Shown: positions 49,046-59,611 of the stretch, piece by piece
Layout: each line of letters starts with the position of its first letter
How positions within the stretch are numbered: position 1 is the stretch's first letter
NCBI GenBank assembly: GCA_023457435.1
Contig: JAEWLS010000036.1
Span: 124,001 to 188,000 of the forward strand
Reading direction: 5' to 3'
DNA length: 64,000 nt
Source: Pseudomonadota bacterium
GTDB lineage: Bacteria > Pseudomonadota > Alphaproteobacteria > Rhizobiales > Rhizobiaceae
Made by a program: the position numbers and the translations under genes
Notes under the pieces: model-generated
Told to the model about the DNA's origin: nothing
Seen by the model: the letters and a program-made list of their open reading frames with translations, nothing else
Databases searched by the model: none

Positions 49046-50008
49046 ATGGTCACTATCCTAGACACGATCGTCAAGCCGCGCCCGCGGCATCCGGAGAAGG
49101 CCCATCGGCCTGACCAGGACGTACTGCGCAAGCCGGACTGGATCCGCGTCAAGGCGCCGGTCTCGCGCGGTTACCAGGAAACGCGGGAGATCGTGAAGTC
49201 GAACCGCCTCGTCACAGTTTGCGAGGAAGCTGGCTGCCCCAATATCGGCGAGTGCTGGGACAAGAAGCACGCCACGTTCATGATCATGGGCGAAATCTGC
49301 ACGCGCGCCTGCGCCTTCTGCAACGTGGCGACGGGTATTCCGACAGCGCTCGATGCGGATGAGCCGGCAAACGTTGCGCGCGCGGTCGCCCAGATGGGCC
49401 TCAGCCATGTGGTCATCACCTCGGTGGACCGGGACGATCTCGACGACGGCGGCGCGGAGCACTTCGCGCAGGTGATCCGCGCGATACGCGCGGCGGCTTC
49501 AGCCACGACGATCGAGATACTGACGCCGGACTTTCTGCGAAAAGACGGCGCTCTGGAGACGGTCGTGGCGGCCAGGCCGGACGTGTTCAACCACAATCTC
49601 GAGACGGTACCGTCGAATTACCTGAAGGTCCGGCCGGGAGCGCGGTACTTCCACTCCATCCGCCTGCTGCAGCGGGTGAAGGAGATCGACCCGACCATCT
49701 TCACGAAGTCCGGCATCATGGTCGGCCTCGGCGAGGAGCGGAACGAGGTTCTGCAGCTAATGGACGACCTGCGGACCGCGGATGTCGACTTCATCACAAT
49801 CGGCCAGTATCTGGCGCCGTCCCGCAAGCATCATCCCGTTAAGGCGTTCGTCACGCCTGACGAGTTCAAATCGTATGAGACTGTTGCCTATACGAAAGGC
49901 TTCCTGATGGTGGCGTCGAGCCCGCTCACGCGGTCTTCGCACCATGCCGGCGAAGATTTCGAGCGTTTGCGCGCGGCACGTGAAATGCGGCTCGGGAAAA
50001 TCGTGTAA
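49046..50008 (+). CDS. lipA: Lipoyl synthase
   Basis: 320 residues. The auxiliary cluster motif CEEAGCPNIGECW and radical-SAM CTRACAFCNV each provide three Cys, and the C-terminal SSPLTRSSHHA supplies the Ser ligand. It inserts two sulphurs into protein-bound octanoyl groups, making the lipoyl cofactor used by the PdhB and PdhC domains encoded just upstream. The next gene, a COQ10-like protein, follows 12 bp later. Confidence 0.97.
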   Translation: MVTILDTIVKPRPRHPEKAHRPDQDVLRKPDWIRVKAPVSRGYQETREIVKSNRLVTVCEEAGCPNIGECWDKKHATFMIMGEICTRACAFCNVATGIPTALDADEPANVARAVAQMGLSHVVITSVDRDDLDDGGAEHFAQVIRAIRAAASATTIEILTPDFLRKDGALETVVAARPDVFNHNLETVPSNYLKVRPGARYFHSIRLLQRVKEIDPTIFTKSGIMVGLGEERNEVLQLMDDLRTADVDFITIGQYLAPSRKHHPVKAFVTPDEFKSYETVAYTKGFLMVASSPLTRSSHHAGEDFERLRAAREMRLGKIV

Positions 50009-50020
50009 CCAGCCGGTCGC

Positions 50021-50473
50021 ATGCCCAAGTTCGAGACCACGCGCCGCGTACTTCATACGCCCGAGGAGATGTTCGACCTCGTGGCCGATATCGAGCGCTA
50101 CCCGGAGTTCCTGCCGCTCTGCGAGGCGTTGATGGTGCGCTCGCGCAGGGAGCGGGACGGCATCGTCGTGTTGGTCGCGGACATGACGGTCGGCTACCGC
50201 GCGCTGCGCGAGACCTTCGTCACTCAGGTCGTCGCCAAGCGCGACGAGCTGGCGATCGACGTGAAGTATCTCAAGGGACCGTTCAGCCGGCTCGACAACC
50301 GCTGGCGCTTCCTGCCGGCTCCAGGCGGATGCGACGTGTCGTTCTTCATCGACTACGAGTTCAAGAGCCGGATCCTCGGAGCGATGATGGGCGCGATGTT
50401 CGAACGGGCGTTCCGGGCCTTCGCAGAGGCGTTCGAGAAGCGGGCAGACGCCATCCATTCCGCCGGCGGCTAG
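50021..50473 (+). CDS. COQ10/RatA-like START-domain protein
   Basis: 150 residues: MPKFETTRRVLHTPEEMFDLVADIERYPEFLPLCEALMV is the classic start of the polyketide-cyclase/COQ10 family, ending in FRAFAEAFEKRADAIH. Homologues bind ubiquinone and help respiratory chain function; the RatA name from E. coli reflects an alternative reported role. It has no toxin partner here. It is in an operon with lipA. The stop shares CTAG (50470-50473) with the convergent cinA-like gene. Confidence 0.9.
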   Translation: MPKFETTRRVLHTPEEMFDLVADIERYPEFLPLCEALMVRSRRERDGIVVLVADMTVGYRALRETFVTQVVAKRDELAIDVKYLKGPFSRLDNRWRFLPAPGGCDVSFFIDYEFKSRILGAMMGAMFERAFRAFAEAFEKRADAIHSAGG

Positions 50474-50955
50474 GCCACGGCGGCGAGGCCGAGTTCGAGC
50501 GCAGCAATGACGGTCTGGCCCCGGATGTAGTCGCGGCCGCGGTTCTCGAACAGGCGCTTTTCGACGATCGGCGGCTTGCCTGCCACCGCGACCCCCAACC
50601 ATACCAAACCAACCGGTTTCTCATCCGATCCGCCGTCCGGACCGGCGATGCCCGTGACCGAGAGAGCGACGCCGGCACGCGATCGTTCGAGCGCGCCCAC
50701 CGCCATCTCTCTTGCAGTCTCGCCCGATACGGCACCGTGTGCCTCGAGCGTCGTGTGCTTGACGCCCAGCATCTCCATCTTGGCTTCGTTGGAGTAGGTG
50801 ACGAAGCCCCGGTCGACCATCGAGGACGATCCGGGAATGTCGGTGAGCAGCGCGACGATCAGCCCGCCGGTGCAGGACTCGGCGGTGGCAGAAAGGATGC
50901 GCTTCGCCTGGCACGCTTTGAGGAAGCGGTCGGCAAGATCGGCGGCTTCTGTCAT
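50470..50955 (-). CDS. CinA-family NMN amidohydrolase (PncC type)
   Basis: 161 residues corresponding to the C-terminal CinA domain alone: SATAESCTGGLIVALLTDIPGSS, YSNEAKMEMLGV, SVTGIAGPDGGSDEKPVG. The Ser of AESCTGG and the Lys of EAK form the reported catalytic centre of NMN deamidases, which recycle nicotinamide mononucleotide. It lacks the N-terminal MoeA-like domain, as is common. The ATG overlaps the ispDF stop by four bases. Confidence 0.9.
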   Translation of the reverse strand: MTEAADLADRFLKACQAKRILSATAESCTGGLIVALLTDIPGSSSMVDRGFVTYSNEAKMEMLGVKHTTLEAHGAVSGETAREMAVGALERSRAGVALSVTGIAGPDGGSDEKPVGLVWLGVAVAGKPPIVEKRLFENRGRDYIRGQTVIAALELGLAAVA

Positions 50956-52175
50956 GGACTTGGCTCCAGTTTTTCCTCCAAACTCCCCGGATAGACGATT
51001 GTTGCAGTGGCGATCGCCGCGATCCCTTCCTCGCGGCCGATGAAACCGAGCCGCTCGTTGGTCGTCGCCTTCACCGATATCCGGTCAGCGGAAATGCCGA
51101 GCATGCGCGACATGGCGGCGGTCATGGCGGCGCGGTGCGGACCGACGCGCGGCGCCTCGCAGATGAGCGTGACGTCGGTGTTGGCGATGCGGCCGCCGCG
51201 GGCGCGAACTATGCGTACCGCGTGCTCCACGAAAAGGCTGGAGGCAGCGCCCTTCCACTGCGGATCGGAAGGCGGGAAGTGTGTCCCGATGTCACCGGCG
51301 CCGCAGGTGGCGAGTATCGCGTCTGTCAACGCGTGCAGCCCGACATCGGCATCCGAGTGGCCGGAGAGCTTGCGATCGAAGGGAATGCGCACGCCGCACA
51401 GCGTCACCGCCTCACCTTCGGTGAAGGCGTGCACGTCGTAACCGTTGCCGGTGCGTACATCGGGAAATGTCGTGGTCAGGTTTCGGTCGGCCATCTCTAT
51501 GTCCCGCGCCCATGTGAGTTTGACGTTGTCGGCCTCGCCATCGACTATCGCGACATCGATGCCGGCCCACTCGGCAATGGCGCAGTCGTCGGTAAAATCC
51601 TCGCGGCCTGCCGCATACGCACGGCGATGGGCAGCGAGAATATCGGTGTAGTGGAATCCCTGCGGCGTCTGTGCGGCGCGCAGGGGATGGCGGTCGACGG
51701 TTGCGACAACCTTCCCGGCCTCCTCACGCTTCAGCGTGTCTGTCACCGGCAGAGCGGGAAGCACGCCCTGCGACGCCTCAAGCCCCGCGACGACGCGATC
51801 GATCAAGGCCGTGGATACGAATGGGCGGACGCCGTCGTGGATGAGAACCTTGTCCGGCCGCTCGTCAACGAGTGCTTCCAGTGCAAGGCACACCGATTCC
51901 TGCCGCGTGCGACCGCCGTATACGCGTGTCACTTTCTGCGTGAACGCACCAAGAGCATTTTCGAACAGCGCGTCGTCGTCGCGATGAATGGCGATGATAA
52001 CAGTGGCAACCGCCGGATGGGCGAGAAAAGCCTTCAGCGTGCGCATCAGCACGGGCTCGCCGCCGATGCGGCGATATTGCTTCGGCCCTTCCGTGCTTGC
52101 GCCGGCGCGTTCCCCTCTGCCCGCCGCGACTATGACGACAGCGGTGTCGGGCTTCGATCGACCTGTCCCACTCAT
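50952..52175 (-). CDS. ispDF: Bifunctional IspD/IspF isoprenoid enzyme
   Basis: 407 residues from ATG 52175. IspD half: VVIVAAGRGERAG, GPKQYRRIGGEPVL, VLIHDGVRPFVS, RAAQTPQGF. IspF half: RTGNGYDVHAF, LSGHSDADVGLHALTDAIL, GDIGTHFPPSDPQWKGA, ATTNERLGFIGREEGIAAIA. It performs CDP-ME synthesis and MEcPP cyclisation in the MEP pathway. This fusion is common in alphaproteobacteria. Divergent from dusB. Confidence 0.96.
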   Translation of the reverse strand: MSGTGRSKPDTAVVIVAAGRGERAGASTEGPKQYRRIGGEPVLMRTLKAFLAHPAVATVIIAIHRDDDALFENALGAFTQKVTRVYGGRTRQESVCLALEALVDERPDKVLIHDGVRPFVSTALIDRVVAGLEASQGVLPALPVTDTLKREEAGKVVATVDRHPLRAAQTPQGFHYTDILAAHRRAYAAGREDFTDDCAIAEWAGIDVAIVDGEADNVKLTWARDIEMADRNLTTTFPDVRTGNGYDVHAFTEGEAVTLCGVRIPFDRKLSGHSDADVGLHALTDAILATCGAGDIGTHFPPSDPQWKGAASSLFVEHAVRIVRARGGRIANTDVTLICEAPRVGPHRAAMTAAMSRMLGISADRISVKATTNERLGFIGREEGIAAIATATIVYPGSLEEKLEPSP

Positions 52176-52234
52176 GCGCACACGCATAGGCAAGCATGCA
52201 CAGGAAGGCTAGCGGCCACGCGGTTCACGGTTGC

Positions 52235-52248
52235 TTTGCTAGAGCAAA
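52235..52248. promoter_or_regulatory. Palindrome in the ispDF-dusB intergenic region
   Basis: TTTGCT (52235-52240) and AGCAAA (52243-52248) form a perfect 14-bp palindrome with a 2-nt centre, 46 bp before the dusB ATG. In rhizobia the dusB-ntrBC operon is autoregulated by NtrC, but the half-sites here are not the TGCACC type, so another regulator is equally possible. Confidence 0.4.
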
Positions 52249-52293
52249 CTGGCTACTCAGTGGGCATATCCAATCAATGCCCTGTTTTTGTGC

Positions 52294-53325
52294 ATGACCA
52301 TCCCTGAAGCACTCGCTTCGCCGCTTAGCGTGGGCAGCATCCAACTGCGTAACCGCGTCTTCCTCGCACCGCTGTCCGGGATCACGGATGAGCCGTTCCG
52401 CAAGCGGGCAGCCGCACACGGTGCGGGTCTCGTCGTTTCCGAAATGGTGGCAAGCGGCGAGCTGGCGAAAGGCCGCGCAAGCTCGGGTCTGCGCATCAGG
52501 CGCCCGGACGTAGACGTTCATGTCGTCCAGCTGGCCGGGCGCGAGCGCGCCGCGATGGCCGAAGCGGCACGGATCGCGGTCGGCGAGGGCGCCGACGTCG
52601 TCGACATCAACATGGGGTGCCCCGCGAAGAAGGTGACAGGCGGCTACTGCGGCTCCGCCCTGATGCGCGACCCGGACCATGCTTTGTCGCTTATCGAGTC
52701 GGTCGTAGGCGCCGTTGGCGTGCCCGTGACGCTGAAGATGCGGCTCGGCTGGGACGCGACCTCCCTCAATGCCCCGCACATTGCGCGTCGCGCAGAGGAG
52801 GCAGGAGTCCGCATGATCACCGTCCACGGCCGGACGCGCGAGCAATTCTACACTGGCAAGGCAAACTGGCAGGCGATCCGCCGCGTGAAGGAAGCCGTGC
52901 AGGTTCCGGTGGTCGCCAATGGCGACGTTCTGTGCCATCGCGATGCCCTCGAGGCGCTCGCGCAATCCGGCGCGGACGCCGTCATGGTCGGACGGGGCCA
53001 TCAAGGCGCGCCTTGGACCGCGGCTGCGATCGTCGCCGAAGCGGGCGGTCCGGCTGCACGCGGCTTGCCGCAGTCGAGGGGCGACCTTGCCGCGTACGTG
53101 CAGTCGCACCACGAGGATATGCTCTCGTTCTACGGCATCGAGAGCGGGCTGCGGCAGGCACGCAAACATCTGGGCTGGTATTTCGCGCGCCACGCAGCGG
53201 CTGCGCCCGCGCAGCTGGTGCGGATTGCAATGACCTCGGTCGACGTTGTGTCCGTACAAGCGGCCATCGCGACGGTGCTTGCGGATTTTGCCTGGCAGGA
53301 CGGTCCAGAGGAGATCGCAGCTTGA
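52294..53325 (+). CDS. dusB: tRNA-dihydrouridine synthase (NifR3)
   Basis: 343 residues. FMN-dependent TIM barrel with LAPLSGITDEPFRKRAA, DINMGCPAKKVTGGYCGSALM (catalytic Cys in GGYCGSAL), HGRTREQFYTGKANW and VMVGRGHQGAPW. It reduces uridines in tRNA. ATG 52294 is preferred over TTG 52288. Historically called nifR3 because it is the first gene of the ntrBC operon in rhizobia, as here; its stop overlaps the ntrB start. Confidence 0.95.
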   Translation: MTIPEALASPLSVGSIQLRNRVFLAPLSGITDEPFRKRAAAHGAGLVVSEMVASGELAKGRASSGLRIRRPDVDVHVVQLAGRERAAMAEAARIAVGEGADVVDINMGCPAKKVTGGYCGSALMRDPDHALSLIESVVGAVGVPVTLKMRLGWDATSLNAPHIARRAEEAGVRMITVHGRTREQFYTGKANWQAIRRVKEAVQVPVVANGDVLCHRDALEALAQSGADAVMVGRGHQGAPWTAAAIVAEAGGPAARGLPQSRGDLAAYVQSHHEDMLSFYGIESGLRQARKHLGWYFARHAAAAPAQLVRIAMTSVDVVSVQAAIATVLADFAWQDGPEEIAA

Positions 53326-54445
53326 CCGCCGCAGCAACGACCGTGGCGCCGGCCGATGCCGCGCAGATGGTTCTCAACACAATTCGCCACCCGGTCATCA
53401 TGGTCGGGTCGGATAACCTCATCAACTACGCCAACGCCGAGGCCGAGGACTTCTTCCGTTCCAGCGCAACGGTGCTTATGCGGAACAAGCTCGCGAAGTT
53501 CATACCGTTCGGAAGCCCGCTGCTGACACTCGTGGATCAGGTGCGCGAGCGGCGCTCGCCGTTCAACGAGTATCGCGTGGACATCTCGTCGCCGCGGATC
53601 GGCACCGACAAGGTCGTCGACATATACGTCGCGCCGGTCGCCGAGATGGCCGGCTCCGTCGTCATCATGTTCCAGGAACGGTCGATGGCCGACAAGATCG
53701 ACCGACAGATGACGCACCGCGGCGCGGCGCGGTCGGTCACCGGACTTGCCGCCATGCTGGCGCACGAGATCAAGAACCCGCTGTCGGGCATCCGCGGCGC
53801 GGCGCAGCTGCTCGAAACCGCTGTCACCGACGAGGATCGCGCTCTGACGCGCCTCATCACCGACGAGACCGACCGCATCGTGTCGCTGGTCGATCGGATG
53901 GAGGTGTTTTCTGATGAGCGGCCGATCAACCGATTGCCGGTCAATATCCACGTCGTGCTGGACCACGTGAAGGCTATCGCGAAGAACGGGTTCGCGAGCC
54001 GCATCAAGATTACCGAGGAATACGATCCGTCGCTGCCGCCCGTCTTCGCCAATCGCGATCAGCTGATCCAGGTCTTCCTGAACCTGGTGAAGAACGCGGC
54101 GGAGGCAATCGGTCCGGAGCAGAACGGCGAGATCAAGCTTTCGACGGCGTTCCGGCCGGGCATACGCCTGTCGGTGCCGGGGACGCAGGATCGCGTCTCG
54201 CTGCCGCTGGAGTTCTGCGTCCACGACAACGGCTCGGGCGTGTCGGACGACCTGCTGCCCATCCTGTTCGATCCGTTCATCACGACCAAGCCGAACGGAT
54301 CGGGGCTGGGCCTGGCGCTGGTCGCCAAGATCGTCCGCGAGCATGGCGGCGTCATCGAGTGCGAATCCTCGCCGCGCGGAACGACGTTCCGCATCCTGAT
54401 GCCCGCGTGGAAGGGCGACGCTGAAAACGACGGAGGCGAGGCGCA

Positions 54446-54449
<4 letters not shown>
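53322..54449 (+). CDS. ntrB: Nitrogen sensor kinase NtrB
   Basis: 375 residues, soluble. PAS domain (about 14-125), HisKA with phospho-acceptor His148 in AMLAHEIKNPLSGIRGAAQLLE, and HATPase motifs NLVKNAAEAI, VHDNGSGVSDDLL, KPNGSGLGLALVAKIV. It phosphorylates or dephosphorylates NtrC according to PII/GlnB signals of nitrogen status. The start is taken as TTG 53322, overlapping the dusB stop. NtrB-NtrC overlap by ATGA. Confidence 0.96.
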
Positions 54450-55906
<1,457 letters not shown>

Positions 55907-55949
55907 TTGACCATATCGACCGCCAGCTAGTTGCGAAAAAGCCACATTG

Positions 55950-55967
55950 CGTTGCATAGCTGCAACG
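55950..55967. promoter_or_regulatory. Perfect inverted repeat upstream of ntrY
   Basis: CGTTGCA (55950-55956), spacer TAGC, TGCAACG (55961-55967) lies in the 85-bp ntrC-ntrY gap, 25 bp before the ntrY ATG. The 11-mer ATTGCGTTGCA at 55946-55956 also occurs at 41021-41031 before pdhA, and both sites have TAGCTGC on the downstream side. It is a likely operator or leader hairpin for ntrYX. Confidence 0.55.
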
Positions 55968-55991
55968 ACTTGAAGGGCTGATCAGGATTCG

Positions 55992-58259
55992 ATGGCAGTC
56001 GACACTTTGCCAAGTCGACCGATGGGGGGAAGCGGGGCCATTGCCGCGCGCCGCGTGCTCGCGTGGTCGGGCCCGGCGGTGATCGCGGCTGCGCTCATCA
56101 CAGCCGCCATCTCGTTCGCGATCCTGCTCGGCCTGACGCCCGTCCATCCAACGGGCGACACGACGCTCTATGTCATCGCGATCAATCTAGGCTTCATTGC
56201 CATCCTCGTCGGGCTCATAGGCCGCGAGGCGTGGCGAATCTGGATGGCGCGACGCCGTGGGCGTGCCGCGTCACGGCTGCATGTTCGCATCGTCGCGATG
56301 TTCTCGCTCGTGGCCGCCGTCCCGGCGATCATCATCGCCATCATCGCCTCGGTCACGCTCGACATCGGCCTCGACCGCTGGTTCGAGATCCGGACCAAGG
56401 TGATCATCAACTCTTCGCTGTCGATCGCGGAAGCATACGTCGCGGAGAACGGCCGAAACCTGCAGGGCACGACGCTGTCCATGGCCTACGACCTCGAGCA
56501 GGTGCGGCCGCTGTTCAACCTCGACCGCACCGGCTTCCGCGAGTTCCTCGGGGCGCAGGTCAAGGGCCGTTCGCTCGCCTTCGCCTCGATCATCCGCGCC
56601 GACGGTTCGCAGGTGATGGCGTCAGAGATCCCGGCCGGCATGCAGATACCTGAACCGTTGCCCGAAGCGATCGCGCGCGCCCACGCCGAAGGCCAGCCGA
56701 TCCTGATCGAGCCGCGGGCGCGCAACATCGTCGGCGCGGTCATCGAGCTCCGAGACTTCGGCGGGCTGTTCCTGTATTCGGTGCGCGAGATCGACGCGGA
56801 GGTCATCCGTGCGCGCCAGCTCGTCCGCGCCAACACCGCCGAATACAGCGAACTCGAAGGCAACCGGCTGACGACGCAGCTTGCCTTTGCCGTCGTCTAT
56901 CTCGGATTGACGCTGATCGTCGTTCTGTCAGCGATCTGGACCGGCATCACCATCGCCGATCGGCTGGTGCGGCCGATCCGCCAGCTGATCGGCGCCGCCG
57001 GTGAGGTGTCGACCGGCAATCTGGAGGTCGCTGTACCGGTCGAGGCGCGTGACGGCGACATGGCCTCGCTCAGCGATACGTTCAACCGGATGATCCACCA
57101 GCTGAAGACGCAGCGGAACCAGCTGATCTCCGCACGCGACGTGATCGACGACCGCAGGCGGTTCACCGAAGCGGTGCTGTCGGGCGTGACTGCGGGTGTC
57201 ATCGGCGTCGAGCCATCGGGTGCGGTGACCATCGTCAACCGCTCCGCCGAAACCATGCTCGGAATCAGCGAGAAGGATGGGATCGGCCGCGACATACGCG
57301 AGCTGTTGCCGGAGATCGGCGCCGTCTTCGCGGCGTGCGTCTCGGCGGGACGGCCGGTGCACCGCGAGCAGGCGACGTTCTTCCGCCGCGGAGCCGAGCG
57401 GACGTTCAACGTGCAGGTGACGCTGGAGCAGGGCACCGCCGACAGCAAGGCCTACGTCGTCACCATCGACGACATCACGGATCTCGTGCAGGCGCAGCGC
57501 TCGTCGGCGTGGGCGGACGTGGCGCGGCGCATCGCACACGAGATCAAGAACCCGCTGACGCCCATCCAGCTCTCTGCCGAACGGATCAGACGGCGCTTCG
57601 GCAAGGTGATCGTCGAGGATCGCGAGGTCTTCGACCAGTGCACCGACACGATCATCCGGCAGGTCGGCGACATCGGCCGAATGGTCGACGAGTTCTCCGC
57701 CTTCGCGCGGATGCCAAAGCCCGAGATGCAGCTGCTCGATCTCCGCGAGCCGCTGCGTGAGGCGTCATTCCTCGTCGAGATCAGCCGCAGCGACGTCAAG
57801 TTCGAGCGTGACTTCGGTACCGAAAAGCTACTCGGGACCTTCGACAGCCGGCTGCTCGGGCAGGCGTTCGGTAACGTCATCAAGAACGCCACCGAAGCAA
57901 TCGAGGCGGCGGAGCGGGCCGACGGGACGACGGGCGTCATCCGCGTCCGTGCGCGGCGGCACAACGGGCTCCTCTACGTTGATGTGATCGACAACGGCAA
58001 GGGATTGCCGAGAGAGCATCGCCAACGCCTGCTCGAGCCCTACATGACGACCCGAGAGAAGGGCACTGGGCTGGGACTGGCCATCGTCAAGAAGATCGTC
58101 GAGGACCATGGTGGCCGCCTCGAACTCCACGATGCGCCTGCGTCGTTCCATGGCGGGCGAGGCGCGATGATTCGCATGATATTCCCCTCCGTTTCGGCGG
58201 ACGGGGCGACTGGGGCTGCAGGGCCAGAACAAGCATTGAAGGTTTCAAATGGCGTCTGA
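55992..58259 (+). CDS. ntrY: Membrane histidine kinase NtrY
   Basis: 755 residues. Three transmembrane segments near the N-terminus (within about 17-125), a periplasmic domain, a fourth helix (about 298-325), HAMP (RLVRPIRQLIGAAGEVSTGN), PAS, HisKA with His516 in ARRIAHEIKNPLTPIQLSAE, and HATPase (NVIKNATEAIE, VIDNGKGLP, TGLGLAIVKKIV). NtrY pairs with NtrX in nitrogen and redox signalling. Its end overlaps ntrX by 11 bp. Confidence 0.96.
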   Translation: MAVDTLPSRPMGGSGAIAARRVLAWSGPAVIAAALITAAISFAILLGLTPVHPTGDTTLYVIAINLGFIAILVGLIGREAWRIWMARRRGRAASRLHVRIVAMFSLVAAVPAIIIAIIASVTLDIGLDRWFEIRTKVIINSSLSIAEAYVAENGRNLQGTTLSMAYDLEQVRPLFNLDRTGFREFLGAQVKGRSLAFASIIRADGSQVMASEIPAGMQIPEPLPEAIARAHAEGQPILIEPRARNIVGAVIELRDFGGLFLYSVREIDAEVIRARQLVRANTAEYSELEGNRLTTQLAFAVVYLGLTLIVVLSAIWTGITIADRLVRPIRQLIGAAGEVSTGNLEVAVPVEARDGDMASLSDTFNRMIHQLKTQRNQLISARDVIDDRRRFTEAVLSGVTAGVIGVEPSGAVTIVNRSAETMLGISEKDGIGRDIRELLPEIGAVFAACVSAGRPVHREQATFFRRGAERTFNVQVTLEQGTADSKAYVVTIDDITDLVQAQRSSAWADVARRIAHEIKNPLTPIQLSAERIRRRFGKVIVEDREVFDQCTDTIIRQVGDIGRMVDEFSAFARMPKPEMQLLDLREPLREASFLVEISRSDVKFERDFGTEKLLGTFDSRLLGQAFGNVIKNATEAIEAAERADGTTGVIRVRARRHNGLLYVDVIDNGKGLPREHRQRLLEPYMTTREKGTGLGLAIVKKIVEDHGGRLELHDAPASFHGGRGAMIRMIFPSVSADGATGAAGPEQALKVSNGV

Positions 58260-59610
58260 CATTCTGATCGTCGACGACGAGGAGGACATCCGCGACCTCG
58301 TTGCCGGCATTCTCGCCGACGAGGGGCACGAGACACGAACGGCGGGCGACAGCGACAGTGCGCTTGCGGCCATCGCCGACCGTGCGCCGCGGCTGGTCTT
58401 CCTCGATATCTGGCTGCAGGGTTCGAAGCTCGATGGGCTGGCGCTGCTCGACGAGATCAAGAAGCTGCACCCCGAACTGCCGGTGGTCATGATCTCCGGC
58501 CACGGCACGATCGAAACCGCGGTGTCCGCCATCCGGCGCGGCGCGTTCGACTTCATCGAGAAGCCGTTCAAGGCGGATCGGCTGATCCTGATCTGCGAGC
58601 GCGCGCTCGAGACGTCCAAGCTGCGCCGCGAGGTGGCGGACCTGAAAAAGCGCAGCGGCGAGATGATCGAGCTGATCGGCACCTCACATGCAGTGAACCA
58701 GCTTCGCCAGACCATAGACCGGGTGGCGCCGACCAACAGCCGCATCATGATCCTCGGACCCTCGGGAGCCGGCAAGGAGATGGTCGCACGCGCTATCCAT
58801 GCCGCGTCCGCGCGGGCGGGTGGGCCGTTCGTCAGCGTCAACGCGGCGACGATCACGCCGGAGCGCATGGAGATCGAGCTGTTCGGCACCGAATCCAACG
58901 GCGCCGAGAGAAAGGTCGGCGCGCTCGAGGAAGCACATCGCGGCATCCTTTATCTCGACGAAGTGGGCGACATGCCGCGCGAGACACAGGGCAAGATCCT
59001 GCGCGTCCTCGTCGACCAGCAGTTCGAGCGTGTCGGCGGCACCAAGCGCGTGAAGGTCGACGTGCGCATCATTTCGTCGAGCGCCTACAATCTCGAGAGC
59101 CTGATCCAGCAGGGCCGCTTCCGCGAGGACCTCTACCACCGGCTGGCGGTGGTGCCGGTGCACGTGCCTGGGCTTTCGGAACGCCGCGAGGACATCCCGT
59201 TCCTCGTCGATCACTTCATGAAGCAGGTCGTGCAGCAGGCCGGCATACGTATGCGGCGGCTCGGAGACGACGCGCTGGCTGTTTTGCAGGCGCACAACTG
59301 GCCAGGCAACATCAGGCAGCTACGCAACAACATCGAGCGGCTGATGATCCTGGCTCGCGGCGACGACCCGGACGCGCCGATCACGGCAGATCTGCTGCCC
59401 TCGGAAATCGGCGACGTGATGCCGCGCGCGCCGAACCAGTCCGACCAGCACATCATGGCGCTGCCGCTGCGCGAGGCTCGCGAACTGTTCGAGAAGGAAT
59501 ACCTGATCGCGCAGATCAACCGCTTCGGCGGGAATATCTCGCGGACGGCGGAGTTCATCGGCATGGAACGCTCGGCGCTCCACCGCAAGCTGAAGTCGCT
59601 GGGAGTCTAG
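58249..59610 (+). CDS. ntrX: Response regulator NtrX
   Basis: 453 residues: receiver with Asp53 in LVFLDIWLQGSK, AAA+ domain with Walker A GPSGAGKEM and Walker B GILYLDEVGDMP, and C-terminal Fis-type HTH (SRTAEFIGMERSALHRKLKSLG). The GAFTGA sigma-54 contact loop is missing: the matching segment reads ELFGTESNGAERKVGALEEA. It therefore probably regulates sigma-70-type promoters or represses, rather than activating sigma-54. Overlaps ntrY. Confidence 0.95.
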   Translation: MASDILIVDDEEDIRDLVAGILADEGHETRTAGDSDSALAAIADRAPRLVFLDIWLQGSKLDGLALLDEIKKLHPELPVVMISGHGTIETAVSAIRRGAFDFIEKPFKADRLILICERALETSKLRREVADLKKRSGEMIELIGTSHAVNQLRQTIDRVAPTNSRIMILGPSGAGKEMVARAIHAASARAGGPFVSVNAATITPERMEIELFGTESNGAERKVGALEEAHRGILYLDEVGDMPRETQGKILRVLVDQQFERVGGTKRVKVDVRIISSSAYNLESLIQQGRFREDLYHRLAVVPVHVPGLSERREDIPFLVDHFMKQVVQQAGIRMRRLGDDALAVLQAHNWPGNIRQLRNNIERLMILARGDDPDAPITADLLPSEIGDVMPRAPNQSDQHIMALPLREARELFEKEYLIAQINRFGGNISRTAEFIGMERSALHRKLKSLGV

Positions 59611-59611
59611 C

